Assembly (NCBI GenBank): GCA_963667505.2
Contig: OY763490.2
Span: 434,001-498,000 of the forward strand
From: Aldehydirespirator sp963667505
GTDB taxonomy: Bacteria > Actinomycetota > Acidimicrobiia > Acidimicrobiales > Aldehydirespiratoraceae
Reading direction: 5' to 3'
DNA length: 64,000 nucleotides
Shown here: piece by piece, positions 23,592 to 34,597 of the stretch
Numbering within the stretch: the stretch's first letter is position 1
How the letters are laid out: every line of letters starts with the position of its first letter
The notes under the pieces: generated by a model
What the model saw: the letters and a program-made list of their open reading frames with translations, nothing else
Database searches by the model: none
What the model was told of the DNA's origin: nothing
Position numbers and translations under genes: made by a program

Positions 23592-24155
23592 ATGCCCATC
23601 ATCACCACCAACGACCTCCGCAACGGCATGACCCTGGAACTGGACGGGAACCTGTTCAACGTGGTGGAGTTTCAGCACGTCAAGCCGGGCAAGGGCCACG
23701 CCTTCGTGCGCACCACGCTCAAGAACGCCCGCACAGGCGCGGTGCTCGACCGCACCTTCCGTGCCGGCGAGAAGGTCGAGCGCGCGACCATCGACAAGCG
23801 CGAGATGCAGATGCTTTACCGCGACGGCGATGACCTGGTGTTCATGGACAACGAGTCCTATGACCAGATCACCGTGAGTCCGCAGGTGCTGGGTGACGCG
23901 GCCCGGTACCTGGTGGAGGGGTCGGTGGCGGTGATGATGATGCACGGCGTCGAGATCGTCGGCACAGATCTGCCCGCGGCGGTGGAGCTGTCCATCGCCG
24001 AGACGGAGCCGGGCATCCAGGGCGACCGGGTGTCGGGTGCCACCAAGCCGGCCACGCTGGAGACGGGCCTGGTCGTGCAGGTGCCGCTGTTCGTGTCACC
24101 GGGCGAGCGGGTGAAGGTCGATACCCGCTCGGGCGGCTACATCGCCCGGGCGTGA
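23592..24155 (+). CDS. efp: elongation factor P
   Basis: EF-P binds the ribosome E site and relieves stalling at proline runs. The 187-residue protein has the usual three beta-barrel domains: domain I with TTNDLRNGMTLELDGNLF and the modification loop KPGKGHAFVRTTLKN, where Lys in PGKGH is the loop-tip residue, domain II with YRDGDDLVFMD, and domain III closing KVDTRSGGYIARA. An ATG with GAAGGAG nine bases upstream is a clear start. The stop overlaps the nusB GTG. Confidence 0.97.
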   Translation: MPIITTNDLRNGMTLELDGNLFNVVEFQHVKPGKGHAFVRTTLKNARTGAVLDRTFRAGEKVERATIDKREMQMLYRDGDDLVFMDNESYDQITVSPQVLGDAARYLVEGSVAVMMMHGVEIVGTDLPAAVELSIAETEPGIQGDRVSGATKPATLETGLVVQVPLFVSPGERVKVDTRSGGYIARA

Positions 24156-24562
24156 GCCTGTCCCTCCCCGGCTTCGGTTCTCGCCGCGAGGCCCGCGAGG
24201 ACGCGCTCGCAGTGCTCTATGAGGCTGAGATGACTGCCGAAACGGCCGCGCAGGCGTTGGCTCGCAGGGCAGCTCCGCCCTCGGACTACGCCGTGGAGTT
24301 GGCTCTGGGCGTGGACGCCGACCGCGACACCGTGGACGGCCTGCTGCGCCGCCACCTGGTGGGATGGCGCCTGGAGCGGCTCGCAGTGGTCGACCGGACA
24401 CTGGCCCGGATCGCATCCTGGGAGCTCGTGCACTGCCACGACGTGCCCACCGGCGTGGTGCTGTCGGAGGCGGTCGCGTTGGCCGCCCAGTACTGCGGCG
24501 CCGAGTCGCCCCGTTTCCTCAACGGTGTCCTGAGGGCGGTGGCCGACGAGGTGCGCGGCTGA
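24152..24562 (+). CDS. nusB: transcription antitermination factor NusB
   Basis: NusB with NusE (S10) binds boxA RNA in rRNA operon antitermination. The 136-residue all-helical protein has SRREAREDALAVLYEAEM, the inner helices with RRHLVGWRLERLAVVDRTLARIASWEL and the conserved closing part VVLSEAVALAAQYCGAESPRFLNGVL. The GTG start overlaps the efp stop. The efp-nusB pair is standard and marks the end of this shikimate/translation cluster. Confidence 0.94.
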   Translation: MSLSLPGFGSRREAREDALAVLYEAEMTAETAAQALARRAAPPSDYAVELALGVDADRDTVDGLLRRHLVGWRLERLAVVDRTLARIASWELVHCHDVPTGVVLSEAVALAAQYCGAESPRFLNGVLRAVADEVRG

Positions 24563-24654
24563 GGCCCTCTGTCGTGCCCTGTGGTCCGACGAGCGGGGTC
24601 CTGCCGGACGGTGCTGGTGCTGGTGGTGTTCCTGCGCCAGCGTCTGGTTCTGGG

Positions 24655-25236
24655 ATGCCCACGGGCGGGCTCGTGCTGCCTGTGCCTCGTCTGGTCGGCC
24701 CGACTACTGAGTTGAGGCCGTGGCTAGTCGAGAACGCCTCAGCACTGGCCGACGCCTGGAACGACGCGGAGATCCAGCACCGTCTGAACGTGCCCGATCC
24801 CTGTGATGAGGCCGCCGCGGCCCGTTGGATCGCTCAGCGGGGGCGAGCTTGGGCCGAGGGGCGCTCGGCGGACCTGGCCGTGGCTGACAGGCAGTCAGGG
24901 ACCGTGATCGGCGAGGTCGGGCTCAGCAGCTTCGACCCGGTGCGCCGGGCCGCGCTGGTCGGCTGGTGGATCGCCGCGGGCTGGAGAGGCGGGGGCCGAG
25001 CGGGCGAGGCGGTCCGGCTGGTGGTGGACTGGGCGCTGTCGGACGGGCCGCTGGAGGCCGTGATGGCCGAGATCGACGCCGACAACCCGGCGTCGGCGGC
25101 GGTAGCCCGCCGGGCCGGTATGCGCCTGGTCCATGTGCCTCAGGAAGGTGAAGGCGCGCCCCAGGAACTCGGGAGGTCCGGCGGCTCGGCGGTGCTGGTC
25201 TTTGCCCGTACGAGGCATGGCGACAAGGCGTGCTGA
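24655..25236 (+). CDS. GNAT-family N-acetyltransferase
   Basis: The 193-residue protein matches the RimJ/RimL-like branch of GNAT acetyltransferases: LVGPTTELRPWLVENASALADAWNDAEI at the N-terminus, a central beta segment with VADRQSGTVIGEVGLSSFDP, the acetyl-CoA loop region GWWIAAGWRGGGRAGEAVRLVVDWA and the closing helix NPASAAVARRAGMRLV. The loop (Arg-Gly-Gly-Gly-Arg-Ala-Gly) fits the Q/R-x-x-G-x-G/A rule. Substrate is unknown. ATG 24655 begins the conserved fold; GTG 24574 in the same frame is an alternative. It may read through from nusB. Confidence 0.8.
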   Translation: MPTGGLVLPVPRLVGPTTELRPWLVENASALADAWNDAEIQHRLNVPDPCDEAAAARWIAQRGRAWAEGRSADLAVADRQSGTVIGEVGLSSFDPVRRAALVGWWIAAGWRGGGRAGEAVRLVVDWALSDGPLEAVMAEIDADNPASAAVARRAGMRLVHVPQEGEGAPQELGRSGGSAVLVFARTRHGDKAC

Positions 25237-25324
25237 ACGCTCGGGGTGCTGGTCTAGCCCGTAGGAGGGGTCGGTCGGGCCCTTGCGCGCCAACCCTCGA
25301 CCTCAAACCCCCGGGAGGAACCGC

Positions 25325-25849
25325 TCAGGTGCCGGCCAAGATGTCTTCGAGGTCGATGGTCTCCAGGTCGAACACGTCGAGGTCGGCATCGACGCGCGGC
25401 TCGGCGGTGCGGGCGAAGCTGCGGTAGTGGCGCCGCGCGAACCGCCAGCGGCCGTCGTCGCCTCGTTCGAGACGGTCGTGGTAGACGCCGTAGGCGTCGG
25501 TGCGGCGACCGTCGGAGACGTTCTGGCGGATCTCCTGCATGTAGACCCGGGCCGCGGCGACGCCTCGCTCCCCGTCGATGCGCAGCACTACGTTCAGCAG
25601 CACGAACTGGAAGAACGAGAAGCGCTCGATCTGACGGGCGATGAACTGCCCGTACTCGGCGGGGCCGGTGAGTTCGAACTGGGTGTGGCGCACGTCGACC
25701 ACGATCGCGCAGTCGGCCCGCACGAAGTCGGACAGTTCGCCCCACGCCCGGCGGGTCACCACGTCGGCGTAGCGGCTCTGCACACGCTGCAACTCGAGGT
25801 ACGCCCGAGCCTCGGCCCCAGGGTCGGAGCGGGGCCGCGTCGGGGCCAT
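25325..25849 (-). CDS. SnoaL-like / NTF2-fold protein
   Basis: The 174-residue protein has the alpha-plus-beta cone pattern of NTF2-like SnoaL_4 proteins: an N-terminal helix (ARAYLELQRVQSRYADVVTR), then ELSDFVRADCAIVVDV, RQIERFSFFQFVLLNVVLRI, a strand with GVAAARVYMQEIRQN, YGVYHDRLERGDDGRWRFARRHYRS. Such proteins act as small-molecule isomerases, hydratases or binding subunits. No specific catalytic set can be assigned. It lies on the minus strand, coupled by ATGA to the HAD gene before it, so the two likely form one transcript convergent with the acetyltransferase. Confidence 0.78.
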   Translation of the reverse strand: MAPTRPRSDPGAEARAYLELQRVQSRYADVVTRRAWGELSDFVRADCAIVVDVRHTQFELTGPAEYGQFIARQIERFSFFQFVLLNVVLRIDGERGVAAARVYMQEIRQNVSDGRRTDAYGVYHDRLERGDDGRWRFARRHYRSFARTAEPRVDADLDVFDLETIDLEDILAGT

Positions 25850-26493
25850 CAGCGCTCGCCGGCCGATCGGCGGATCAGCGCGAGCAGTTCGTTGAGCCGG
25901 TCGATGAGGCGGTGCGCTCCTGCTTCGCGCAGCTTCTCGGCGGGGTCGAAGCCGCCGGTGTAGCCGACGGCTGTGGCCCCCGCTCCGAGGGCCTGCACCA
26001 TGTCGAAGGCCGTGTCGCCCACGTACCAGACCGCGCCCGCGCCCGCTCGAAGCACGTACTGTCCGGTGACGGCCTGCTTGTCCGCGATACCGCAATGGAC
26101 GCTCTCGAACTGGTGATCCAGTCCATGGGTCCGCAGATCCTGTCGAACGGACTGCTCGGTGGCCGAACTCACGACTGCGGCACCGATCCCGAGGTGCCGC
26201 AGCGCCTCCAGCGTCGTCGCCGCGCACGGCGAGAGGGGTGCCTCGCTCTCGCCCAGATAGCCGCTCCAGGCCCGCACCGCGGCGTCGGTCTCGGCCGCGG
26301 CCACGCCCAGTCGGCCGACGTGGGCCGAGATCGGAAGGCACCAGGCCTGCCGGAACTCCTCGGAGGTGAGTTCTCCCAGGCTGGTCCACTTCCGTCGTAC
26401 CAGGCTGCTGGCCCGGCGAGCCCGCTCCATGTCGTCCATGATCGTGCCGTTCCAGTCGAACAGCACGACGGTCGGCGTCCGGAGGTCAGTCAC
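25849..26493 (-). CDS. HAD-superfamily phosphatase (phosphoglycolate phosphatase-like)
   Basis: The 214-residue protein has HAD motif I VVLFDWNGTIMDD (the DxDGT box in its DWNGT variant), a helical cap, motif II AVVSSATEQS, motif III Lys in IADKQAVTG and motif IV WYVGDTAFDMVQALGAGA. It should dephosphorylate a small phosphorylated substrate that sequence does not reveal. I place the start at the GTG ending at 26493 because motif I begins ten residues later; an upstream extension to 26562 runs into an inverted repeat and lacks support. Confidence 0.82.
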   Translation of the reverse strand: MTDLRTPTVVLFDWNGTIMDDMERARRASSLVRRKWTSLGELTSEEFRQAWCLPISAHVGRLGVAAAETDAAVRAWSGYLGESEAPLSPCAATTLEALRHLGIGAAVVSSATEQSVRQDLRTHGLDHQFESVHCGIADKQAVTGQYVLRAGAGAVWYVGDTAFDMVQALGAGATAVGYTGGFDPAEKLREAGAHRLIDRLNELLALIRRSAGER

Positions 26494-26524
26494 TCGTGCC
26501 CCGCCGCATCGACGCGCCAGCCTA

Positions 26525-26580
26525 GAGCGGCCGCGAATAGGTGACGGCCCCGTCCATGGCACCTATTCGCTCGGCCGCTC
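26525..26580. repeat. inverted repeat, family 2, copy 1
   Basis: Arms GAGCGGCCGCGAATAGGTG (26525-26543) and CACCTATTCGCTCGGCCGCTC (26560-26580) pair almost fully, with a 16-nt spacer. It separates the HAD gene from the broken phosphoesterase. A related longer element stands before priA. Confidence 0.85.
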
Positions 26581-26772
26581 GGGGGAGGGGCTTACCGCCC
26601 CCGGCTCGACCACGTCGCCGAGGACCACGACGGAGTCGGGGCGAACCCGCCGGTTCATGTCGGCGACGAAGGCAGCCGTGAGCGCGGGCGCGTGCCCGCT
26701 GAGCTTGCGGTCGACGCCCATGAAGGGCGCAGACCGCCCGAAGTGAAGGTCGGTGACCGCCGCGAACCGCAC
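26563..26772 (-). pseudogene. N-terminal fragment of a calcineurin-like metallophosphoesterase
   Basis: On the minus strand MRFAAVTDLHFG supplies the first metal-binding Asp-x-His motif and VVVLGDVVE the GD motif of metallophosphoesterases, with helix LTAAFVADMNRRVRPD between them. After VVLGDVVE the family sequence stops and the frame ends a few codons on, inside the right arm of the family-2 inverted repeat. The GNH and later histidine motifs are missing, so the protein cannot be functional. It looks like a gene cut by insertion or deletion at the repeat. Confidence 0.7.
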
Positions 26773-26912
26773 GGCACCATCTTTGTCGGTGCGAGCAGCT
26801 TACGTATGCATCCGGCGCCCCGGTCGGCGGCGAGACCGAAGCGGCCGAGCGCCGAAACCCCTTGGTCAGACTGCATGAACGGGTCATGCGCGCGTATCGC
26901 CGCCACCGGTGG

Positions 26913-26918
26913 TACCGT
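26913..26918 (+). promoter_or_regulatory. -10 hexamer of the pyr operon
   Basis: TACCGT would start transcription around 26925, directly before the PyrR-binding hairpin and about 45 nt ahead of the pyrR ATG. Confidence 0.45.
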
Positions 26919-26928
26919 CGCCGCCCGA

Positions 26929-26959
26929 CCGTGAAACGGGTCCGGTGAGGCCCGAACGG
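26929..26959 (+). promoter_or_regulatory. PyrR-binding RNA hairpin over the pyrR ribosome binding site
   Basis: The loop TCCGGTGAGG (26941-26950) fits the PyrR-binding consensus UCCNGNGAGG exactly. It is closed by GGG/CCC, a purine bulge (GAAAC) on the 5' side and a lower stem CCGT (26929-26932) / ACGG (26956-26959). The lower stem overlaps the first bases of the GGAAAGGA ribosome binding site, so PyrR bound with UMP would hold the site closed and repress translation, as described for mycobacteria. Confidence 0.85.
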
Positions 26960-26969
26960 AAAGGACAGA

Positions 26970-27536
26970 ATGGCCGACCGAGAACGGCGCTTCACGGTGC
27001 CCCACGCAACGGGCACCTTCCGGGCTCGAACCCAGGTTATGGGTGCCGATGACGTCGAGCGGGCCGTGCGTCGCATGGCTCACGAGGTGATCGAGCGCAA
27101 CCACGGCACCTCGGCTGTCGTGGTGATCGGCCTGCAGACCGGCGGTGTGCACATGGCCCGCCGCATCGCCGAGACCCTCTCGCGGATCGACGGAATCGAC
27201 GTTCCCTGCGGGTCGCTCGACGTGGCCCTGCACCGAGACGACATCGGTCTGCGACCGCTCCTTCCGCAGGCGGTGACCGACATCCCCGGCGACCTCGACG
27301 ACCGGGTGGTGGTCCTCGTGGACGACGTGCTGTTCACAGGACGCACCGTGCGGGCCGCCCTCGACGCCCTCCACACCTGGGGCAGGCCCCGGGCAGTTCA
27401 GTTGGCGGTGATGGTCGACCGCGGCCACCGGGAGCTGCCCATCCGACCCGACTATGTGGGCAAGAACCTCCCGACCCGCCGAGACGAGATGGTGGACGTC
27501 CAAGCCGACGGCGTCCACATAGGCGAACTGGCATGA
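26970..27536 (+). CDS. pyrR: bifunctional pyr operon regulator / uracil phosphoribosyltransferase PyrR
   Basis: PyrR binds pyr mRNA in response to UMP and can also make UMP from uracil and PRPP. The 188-residue protein has the type I phosphoribosyltransferase fold with VVVIGLQTGGVHMARRIA, VPCGSLDVALHRDDIGLR, the PRPP loop VVVLVDDVLFTGRT and MVDRGHRELPIRPDYVGKNLPT. The ATG has GGAAAGGA five bases upstream, inside a predicted PyrR-binding hairpin, so autoregulation by translation repression is likely. It heads pyrB-pyrC-carA-carB-pyrD-pyrF. Confidence 0.96.
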   Translation: MADRERRFTVPHATGTFRARTQVMGADDVERAVRRMAHEVIERNHGTSAVVVIGLQTGGVHMARRIAETLSRIDGIDVPCGSLDVALHRDDIGLRPLLPQAVTDIPGDLDDRVVVLVDDVLFTGRTVRAALDALHTWGRPRAVQLAVMVDRGHRELPIRPDYVGKNLPTRRDEMVDVQADGVHIGELA

Positions 27537-27582
27537 GCGCCGGACCGGCCGAGCAGCGGCCCGGCACGAACGGAGAGCCGGC

Positions 27583-28551
27583 ATGAGTCTGGACTCGGGG
27601 GCGGACCGGCAGCATCTGCTGTCGATCACCGACCTAGACCGCTCCGACCTCGAGCGCGTCCTCGACCTCACCGACTCGTTCGCCGAGGTGGGCGAGCGCC
27701 GCATCCCGCGGGTGCCCGCGCTGAGAGGCAAGACCGTGGCCTGGCTGTTCTACGAGGACAGTACCCGCACCCGGCTGTCGTTCGAGGCCGCGGCGAAGCA
27801 GCTCTCCGCCGACACCCTCAACTTCTCCGTCGGCTCGTCGTCGGTGAACAAGGGCGAGTCGGTGCGCGACACCGTCCAGACCATTGAGGCCATGGGCATA
27901 GACGCCATCGTGGTGCGCCATTCCTGCGCGGGCGTTCCCTATCGTGTCGCCGACTGGATCGACGCCTCGGTGATCAACGCGGGCGACGGCAGCCACGAGC
28001 ATCCCACTCAGGCCCTGCTCGACCTGTACACGGCCCGCAGCCGCCTGGGCGGCCTCGACGGCAAGCGGGTGGCCGTCGTCGGCGACATCCTCCATTCCCG
28101 GGTCGCCCGCTCCGGTGTGCTGGCGTTCGCCGCCATGGGTGCCGAAGTGACGCTGGTGGCACCCCGGTCGCTTCTGCCGCCGAGCCTTGACGGATGGCCG
28201 GTGGCCGTCACCCACGACTTCGAGTCGATCCTCGAGTCCATCGACGTCTGCTATCTGCTGCGAATGCAGCTCGAGCGCCAGTCCGGCGCCTGGGTGCCGT
28301 CGTTGCGGGAGTTGCGAGCCGAGTACGGCCTGAGCGCGGCCCGCGCCGACCGCCTCGCCCCTGGCGCGCTGATCATGCACCCGGGCCCCATGAACCGCGG
28401 CGTCGAGATAGACGGTGACGTCGCCGACCGCCCCAACGCAGTGATCACCGAGCAGGTGGCCAACGGCGTGGCAGTGAGGATGGCGGTGCTGTTCCTGCTA
28501 CTCGGTTCGGGTCTCGACGCGGCTGACAGCCAACCAATGATGGCCGCATGA
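27583..28551 (+). CDS. pyrB: aspartate carbamoyltransferase catalytic subunit
   Basis: PyrB joins carbamoyl phosphate and aspartate to N-carbamoyl-aspartate, the committed step of pyrimidine synthesis. The 322-residue protein has the carbamoyl-phosphate loop FYEDSTRTRLSFEAAAKQL, the neighbouring-subunit loop SVNKGESVRDT, HSCAGVPYR, DGSHEHPTQALLDLYT and the aspartate-binding RMQLER and HPGPMNRGVEI. No regulatory PyrI gene is nearby, as usual in Gram-positives. GGAG lies seven bases before the ATG. Confidence 0.96.
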   Translation: MSLDSGADRQHLLSITDLDRSDLERVLDLTDSFAEVGERRIPRVPALRGKTVAWLFYEDSTRTRLSFEAAAKQLSADTLNFSVGSSSVNKGESVRDTVQTIEAMGIDAIVVRHSCAGVPYRVADWIDASVINAGDGSHEHPTQALLDLYTARSRLGGLDGKRVAVVGDILHSRVARSGVLAFAAMGAEVTLVAPRSLLPPSLDGWPVAVTHDFESILESIDVCYLLRMQLERQSGAWVPSLRELRAEYGLSAARADRLAPGALIMHPGPMNRGVEIDGDVADRPNAVITEQVANGVAVRMAVLFLLLGSGLDAADSQPMMAA

Positions 28552-28563
28552 GTGGTTCGGCTC

Positions 28564-28656
28564 GGACGGCGCGGTGGCCGGGTCAGCACGGGTCTGGACG
28601 GCGCGGTGGCCGCGTGAGCGCGGGCTCGGTCCGGGCGGTGGCCGGGTGAGCGCCCG
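28564..28656 (+). repeat. short tandem repeats between pyrB and pyrC
   Basis: GGACGGCGCGGTGGCCG occurs at 28564-28580 and 28596-28612, and a shortened relative with GGGCGGTGGCCGGGTGAG ends at about 28650. The last copy contains the GTG taken as the pyrC start, the second contains a similar CGTGAGCGCG. Confidence 0.7.
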
Positions 28657-29998
28657 CATGATCGGCGCGGTGCCCGACAGCGCCATTGCCGTCCGTGGCG
28701 GCACGGTGGTGGACGCGACCGGCAGCCGGCGCGCCGATGTGCTCGTGGGCGACGGCCGGGTGATCGCGGTGATTGCTGCCTCCGGGTCGGACTTGTCGGC
28801 CTCCGAGGATCTCGACGGCTACCGGACGCTCGACGCGTCGGGATGCGTGGTTGCGCCTGGACTCGTCGACCTGCACGTCCACCTTCGCCAGCCGGGCCGC
28901 GAGGATGCCGAGACAGTGGAGACCGGCGCCCGCGGCGCGGCCCTCGGCGGGTTCACGGCGGTGGTGGCCATGCCCAACACCGACCCCCCCATCGACTGCG
29001 CGGCAGTGGTCCGCGAGGTTCAGGAACTCGGCGCCGGGGCCTGCTGCGACGTCTACCCCTCCGCCGCCATCACCGTGGGCCGCCGCGGCGGTGAGCTGAG
29101 CCCCATGGCCGAGCTGGTCCGGCTGGGGGTGCGCGTCTTCACCGACGACGGCACCGGAGTGCAGGACGCCGCGGTGATGCGCCGGGGGCTCGAATACGCG
29201 GGCGGGCTCGGCTACCTGGCTGACGGTCAGAGCGTCGTGCTGGCCCAGCACTGCGAGGTGGCCGAGCTCGCCGCGGGCGGCTCCATGCACGAAGGGGCCT
29301 GGTCCAGCCGCCTCGGCCTGGGGGGACAGCCGTCGGAAGCGGAGGAGCTGATGGTCATGCGCGACATCGCCCTGGCTCGTCTCACCGGCTCCCGAGTGCA
29401 TTTCCAGCATCTGTCCACCGCCGGGTCGGTGGCGATGGTGCGGGCCGCCAAGGAGGCCGGCCTCCCGGTCACCGCCGAGGCCGCCCCCCACCATTTCACG
29501 CTCACCGACGCCTGCTGCGCCGACTACGACACCGTGTTCAAGGTGCATCCCCCGCTGCGGACCGACGACGACGTGGCCGCGATCAGGGCCGGCCTGGCCG
29601 ACGGCGCCGTCGACGCCATCGCCACCGACCACGCCCCGCACACCAGCGCGGACAAGGAGAGGCCGTTCGACGCCGCGCCGCCCGGCATGCTCGGGCTGGA
29701 GACGGCACTGGCCTTGGCCCTCACCGAGCTGGACCTGCCCATCGAGCGGGTGCTGGCGCTCATGTCGTGGCAGCCCGCGGCCATCGCTGGCATCGCAGGC
29801 CACGGCGGGCCGATCGTCCCGGGCGCTCCGGCCAACCTGTGCGTGATCGACCCCTCCGAGACTTGGACGGTGTCGGGGGCGGCGATGGCCAGCCCCAGCC
29901 GCAACACGCCCTACGAGGGGCGCGTCCTGAAGGGCCGGGTGCGCCACACCCTGCTGGCCGCCGAGCCGGTGGTGATCGACGGCAGGCCGCAGCGATGA
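28646..29998 (+). CDS. pyrC: dihydroorotase
   Basis: PyrC closes N-carbamoyl-aspartate to dihydroorotate. The protein is about 450 residues, class I: VVAPGLVDLHVHLRQPGRED with the metal-binding HxH, GGFTAVVAMPNTDPPID, a metal-site region with VHFQHLSTAGSV, AEAAPHHFTLTD, and DAIATDHAPHT with the catalytic aspartate. The start is uncertain: GTG 28646 or ATG 28658, both after short GC-rich repeats that also extend the frame to 28574. Its stop overlaps a 23-codon frame that leads into carA. Confidence 0.94.
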   Translation: MSARMIGAVPDSAIAVRGGTVVDATGSRRADVLVGDGRVIAVIAASGSDLSASEDLDGYRTLDASGCVVAPGLVDLHVHLRQPGREDAETVETGARGAALGGFTAVVAMPNTDPPIDCAAVVREVQELGAGACCDVYPSAAITVGRRGGELSPMAELVRLGVRVFTDDGTGVQDAAVMRRGLEYAGGLGYLADGQSVVLAQHCEVAELAAGGSMHEGAWSSRLGLGGQPSEAEELMVMRDIALARLTGSRVHFQHLSTAGSVAMVRAAKEAGLPVTAEAAPHHFTLTDACCADYDTVFKVHPPLRTDDDVAAIRAGLADGAVDAIATDHAPHTSADKERPFDAAPPGMLGLETALALALTELDLPIERVLALMSWQPAAIAGIAGHGGPIVPGAPANLCVIDPSETWTVSGAAMASPSRNTPYEGRVLKGRVRHTLLAAEPVVIDGRPQR

Positions 29999-30066
29999 GC
30001 AGCCCCGCGGCCGGCCGTGTCCGGTCGGAGGCGCCCGCGGGCGCCGCGCTCAGGGAGCCTCGGTGA
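29995..30066 (+). CDS. putative 23-residue coupling reading frame between pyrC and carA
   Basis: The frame (MSSPAAGRVRSEAPAGAALR and three more residues) starts with an ATGA overlap on the pyrC stop and ends with a GTGA overlap on the carA start. In other actinobacteria a membrane-protein gene of a few hundred bases occupies this place. The double overlap would let ribosomes pass from pyrC to carA without a gap. The peptide itself has no recognisable features, and chance is not excluded. Confidence 0.35.
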   Translation: MSSPAAGRVRSEAPAGAALREPR

Positions 30067-31128
30067 GCAGGGAGGCGCTGCTCGTGCTGTGCGACGGAGA
30101 GGTGTTCGAGGGAGAGGCCGTCGGAGCGCCCGCCGATGTCGCCTCGGGCGAGGTGGTGTTCAACACCGTCATGAGCGGCTACCAGGAGGTGATGTCCGAC
30201 CCGTCCTACGCGGGGCAGATCATCGCCTTCACCTATCCCCACATCGGCAACTACGGCACCAACGCCGCCGACAGCGAGTCGCCCCGGCCCCACTGCCGGG
30301 GCGTGATCGTGCGCGACCTGACCCGCCGCCCGAGCAACTGGCGCTCCACCGGCACGGTCGACGCCTATCTGCGTCACCACGGCGTGGCCGGCATCGCCGG
30401 GATCGACACCCGCCGGCTTACCCGCCACATCCGCGACGCCGGTGCCATGCCCGGCGCGTTCGGCACCGCCGACGAGGCGACTCTGAGGGCCGCCGCCGAG
30501 GCCGAGCCTGGCACCGACGGAGTCGATCTGGTCAGCGAGGTCACCACGACGAGGCCCTACGCCGCCGGCTCCGGTCCTCGCCGGGTGGTGGCTTACGACC
30601 TGGGCATCAAGGCCACCATCCTGCGGTGCCTGGGCGAGGTCGCCACCGTGACCGTCGTGCCCGCCTGCACCCCGGCCGACGAGGTACTGGCCGCCGGTCC
30701 CGACGGAGTGTTCTTCAGCAACGGCCCCGGAGACCCAGCAATGGCCGCTCCCGCGATCGAGGCGCTGCGCTCGCTCGTCGGCCGGGTGCCGGTGTTCGGC
30801 ATCTGCCTCGGCCATCAGCTGCTCGCCCTCGCCTTGGGCGGGCGCACGTTCAAGATGCCGTTCGGCCATCACGGCGGCAACGTCCCCGTGCAATGCACTG
30901 CCACCGGCCGGATCGAGATCACCAGCCAGAACCACAACTTCGCGGTGGAGGTCGGATCGGTGCCCGGCGTCACCGAGACCCACGTGTGCCTGAACGACGG
31001 CACCCTCGAGGGCATGGCCGTCGCCGGTGAGCCCGCCTTCAGCGTGCAATTCCATCCGGAGGCCGGACCCGGCCCCCACGACGCCCGCCACCATTTCACC
31101 GCGTTCGCCGAAATGATGGACCGGTGCC

Positions 31129-31142
<14 letters not shown>
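30063..31142 (+). CDS. carA: carbamoyl-phosphate synthase small subunit
   Basis: CarA hydrolyses glutamine and passes ammonia to CarB for carbamoyl phosphate. The 359-residue protein has the N-terminal domain with GEVVFNTVMSGYQEVMSDPSYAGQ and the class I glutamine amidotransferase domain with nucleophile Cys in FGICLGHQLLALALGG, KMPFGHHGGNVPV, ITSQNHNFAV and the His-Glu pair in VQFHPEAGPGPHDA. The GTG start overlaps the preceding small frame; the stop lies 14 bp inside carB. Confidence 0.96.
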
Positions 31143-34510
<3,368 letters not shown>

Positions 34511-34527
<17 letters not shown>

Positions 34528-34559
34528 GGCCATCGGCGTGAGGCAATGCGGCGTCAGGC
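34511..34559 (+). repeat. 20-bp direct repeat duplicating the carB 3' end
   Basis: GAGGCAATGCGGCGTGAGGC at 34511-34530 includes the carB TGA; GAGGCAATGCGGCGTCAGGC at 34540-34559 differs by one base. Confidence 0.85.
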
Positions 34560-34597
34560 CCGTGTCGTTGTGTATGCCTTCGGCGGGTTCGTGAGCG

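Noticed and set aside
26497..26562. N-terminal extension of the HAD phosphatase to 26562
   Set aside because: It would start inside the inverted repeat and adds Arg-rich residues without homology; motif I fits a start at the GTG ending at 26493.
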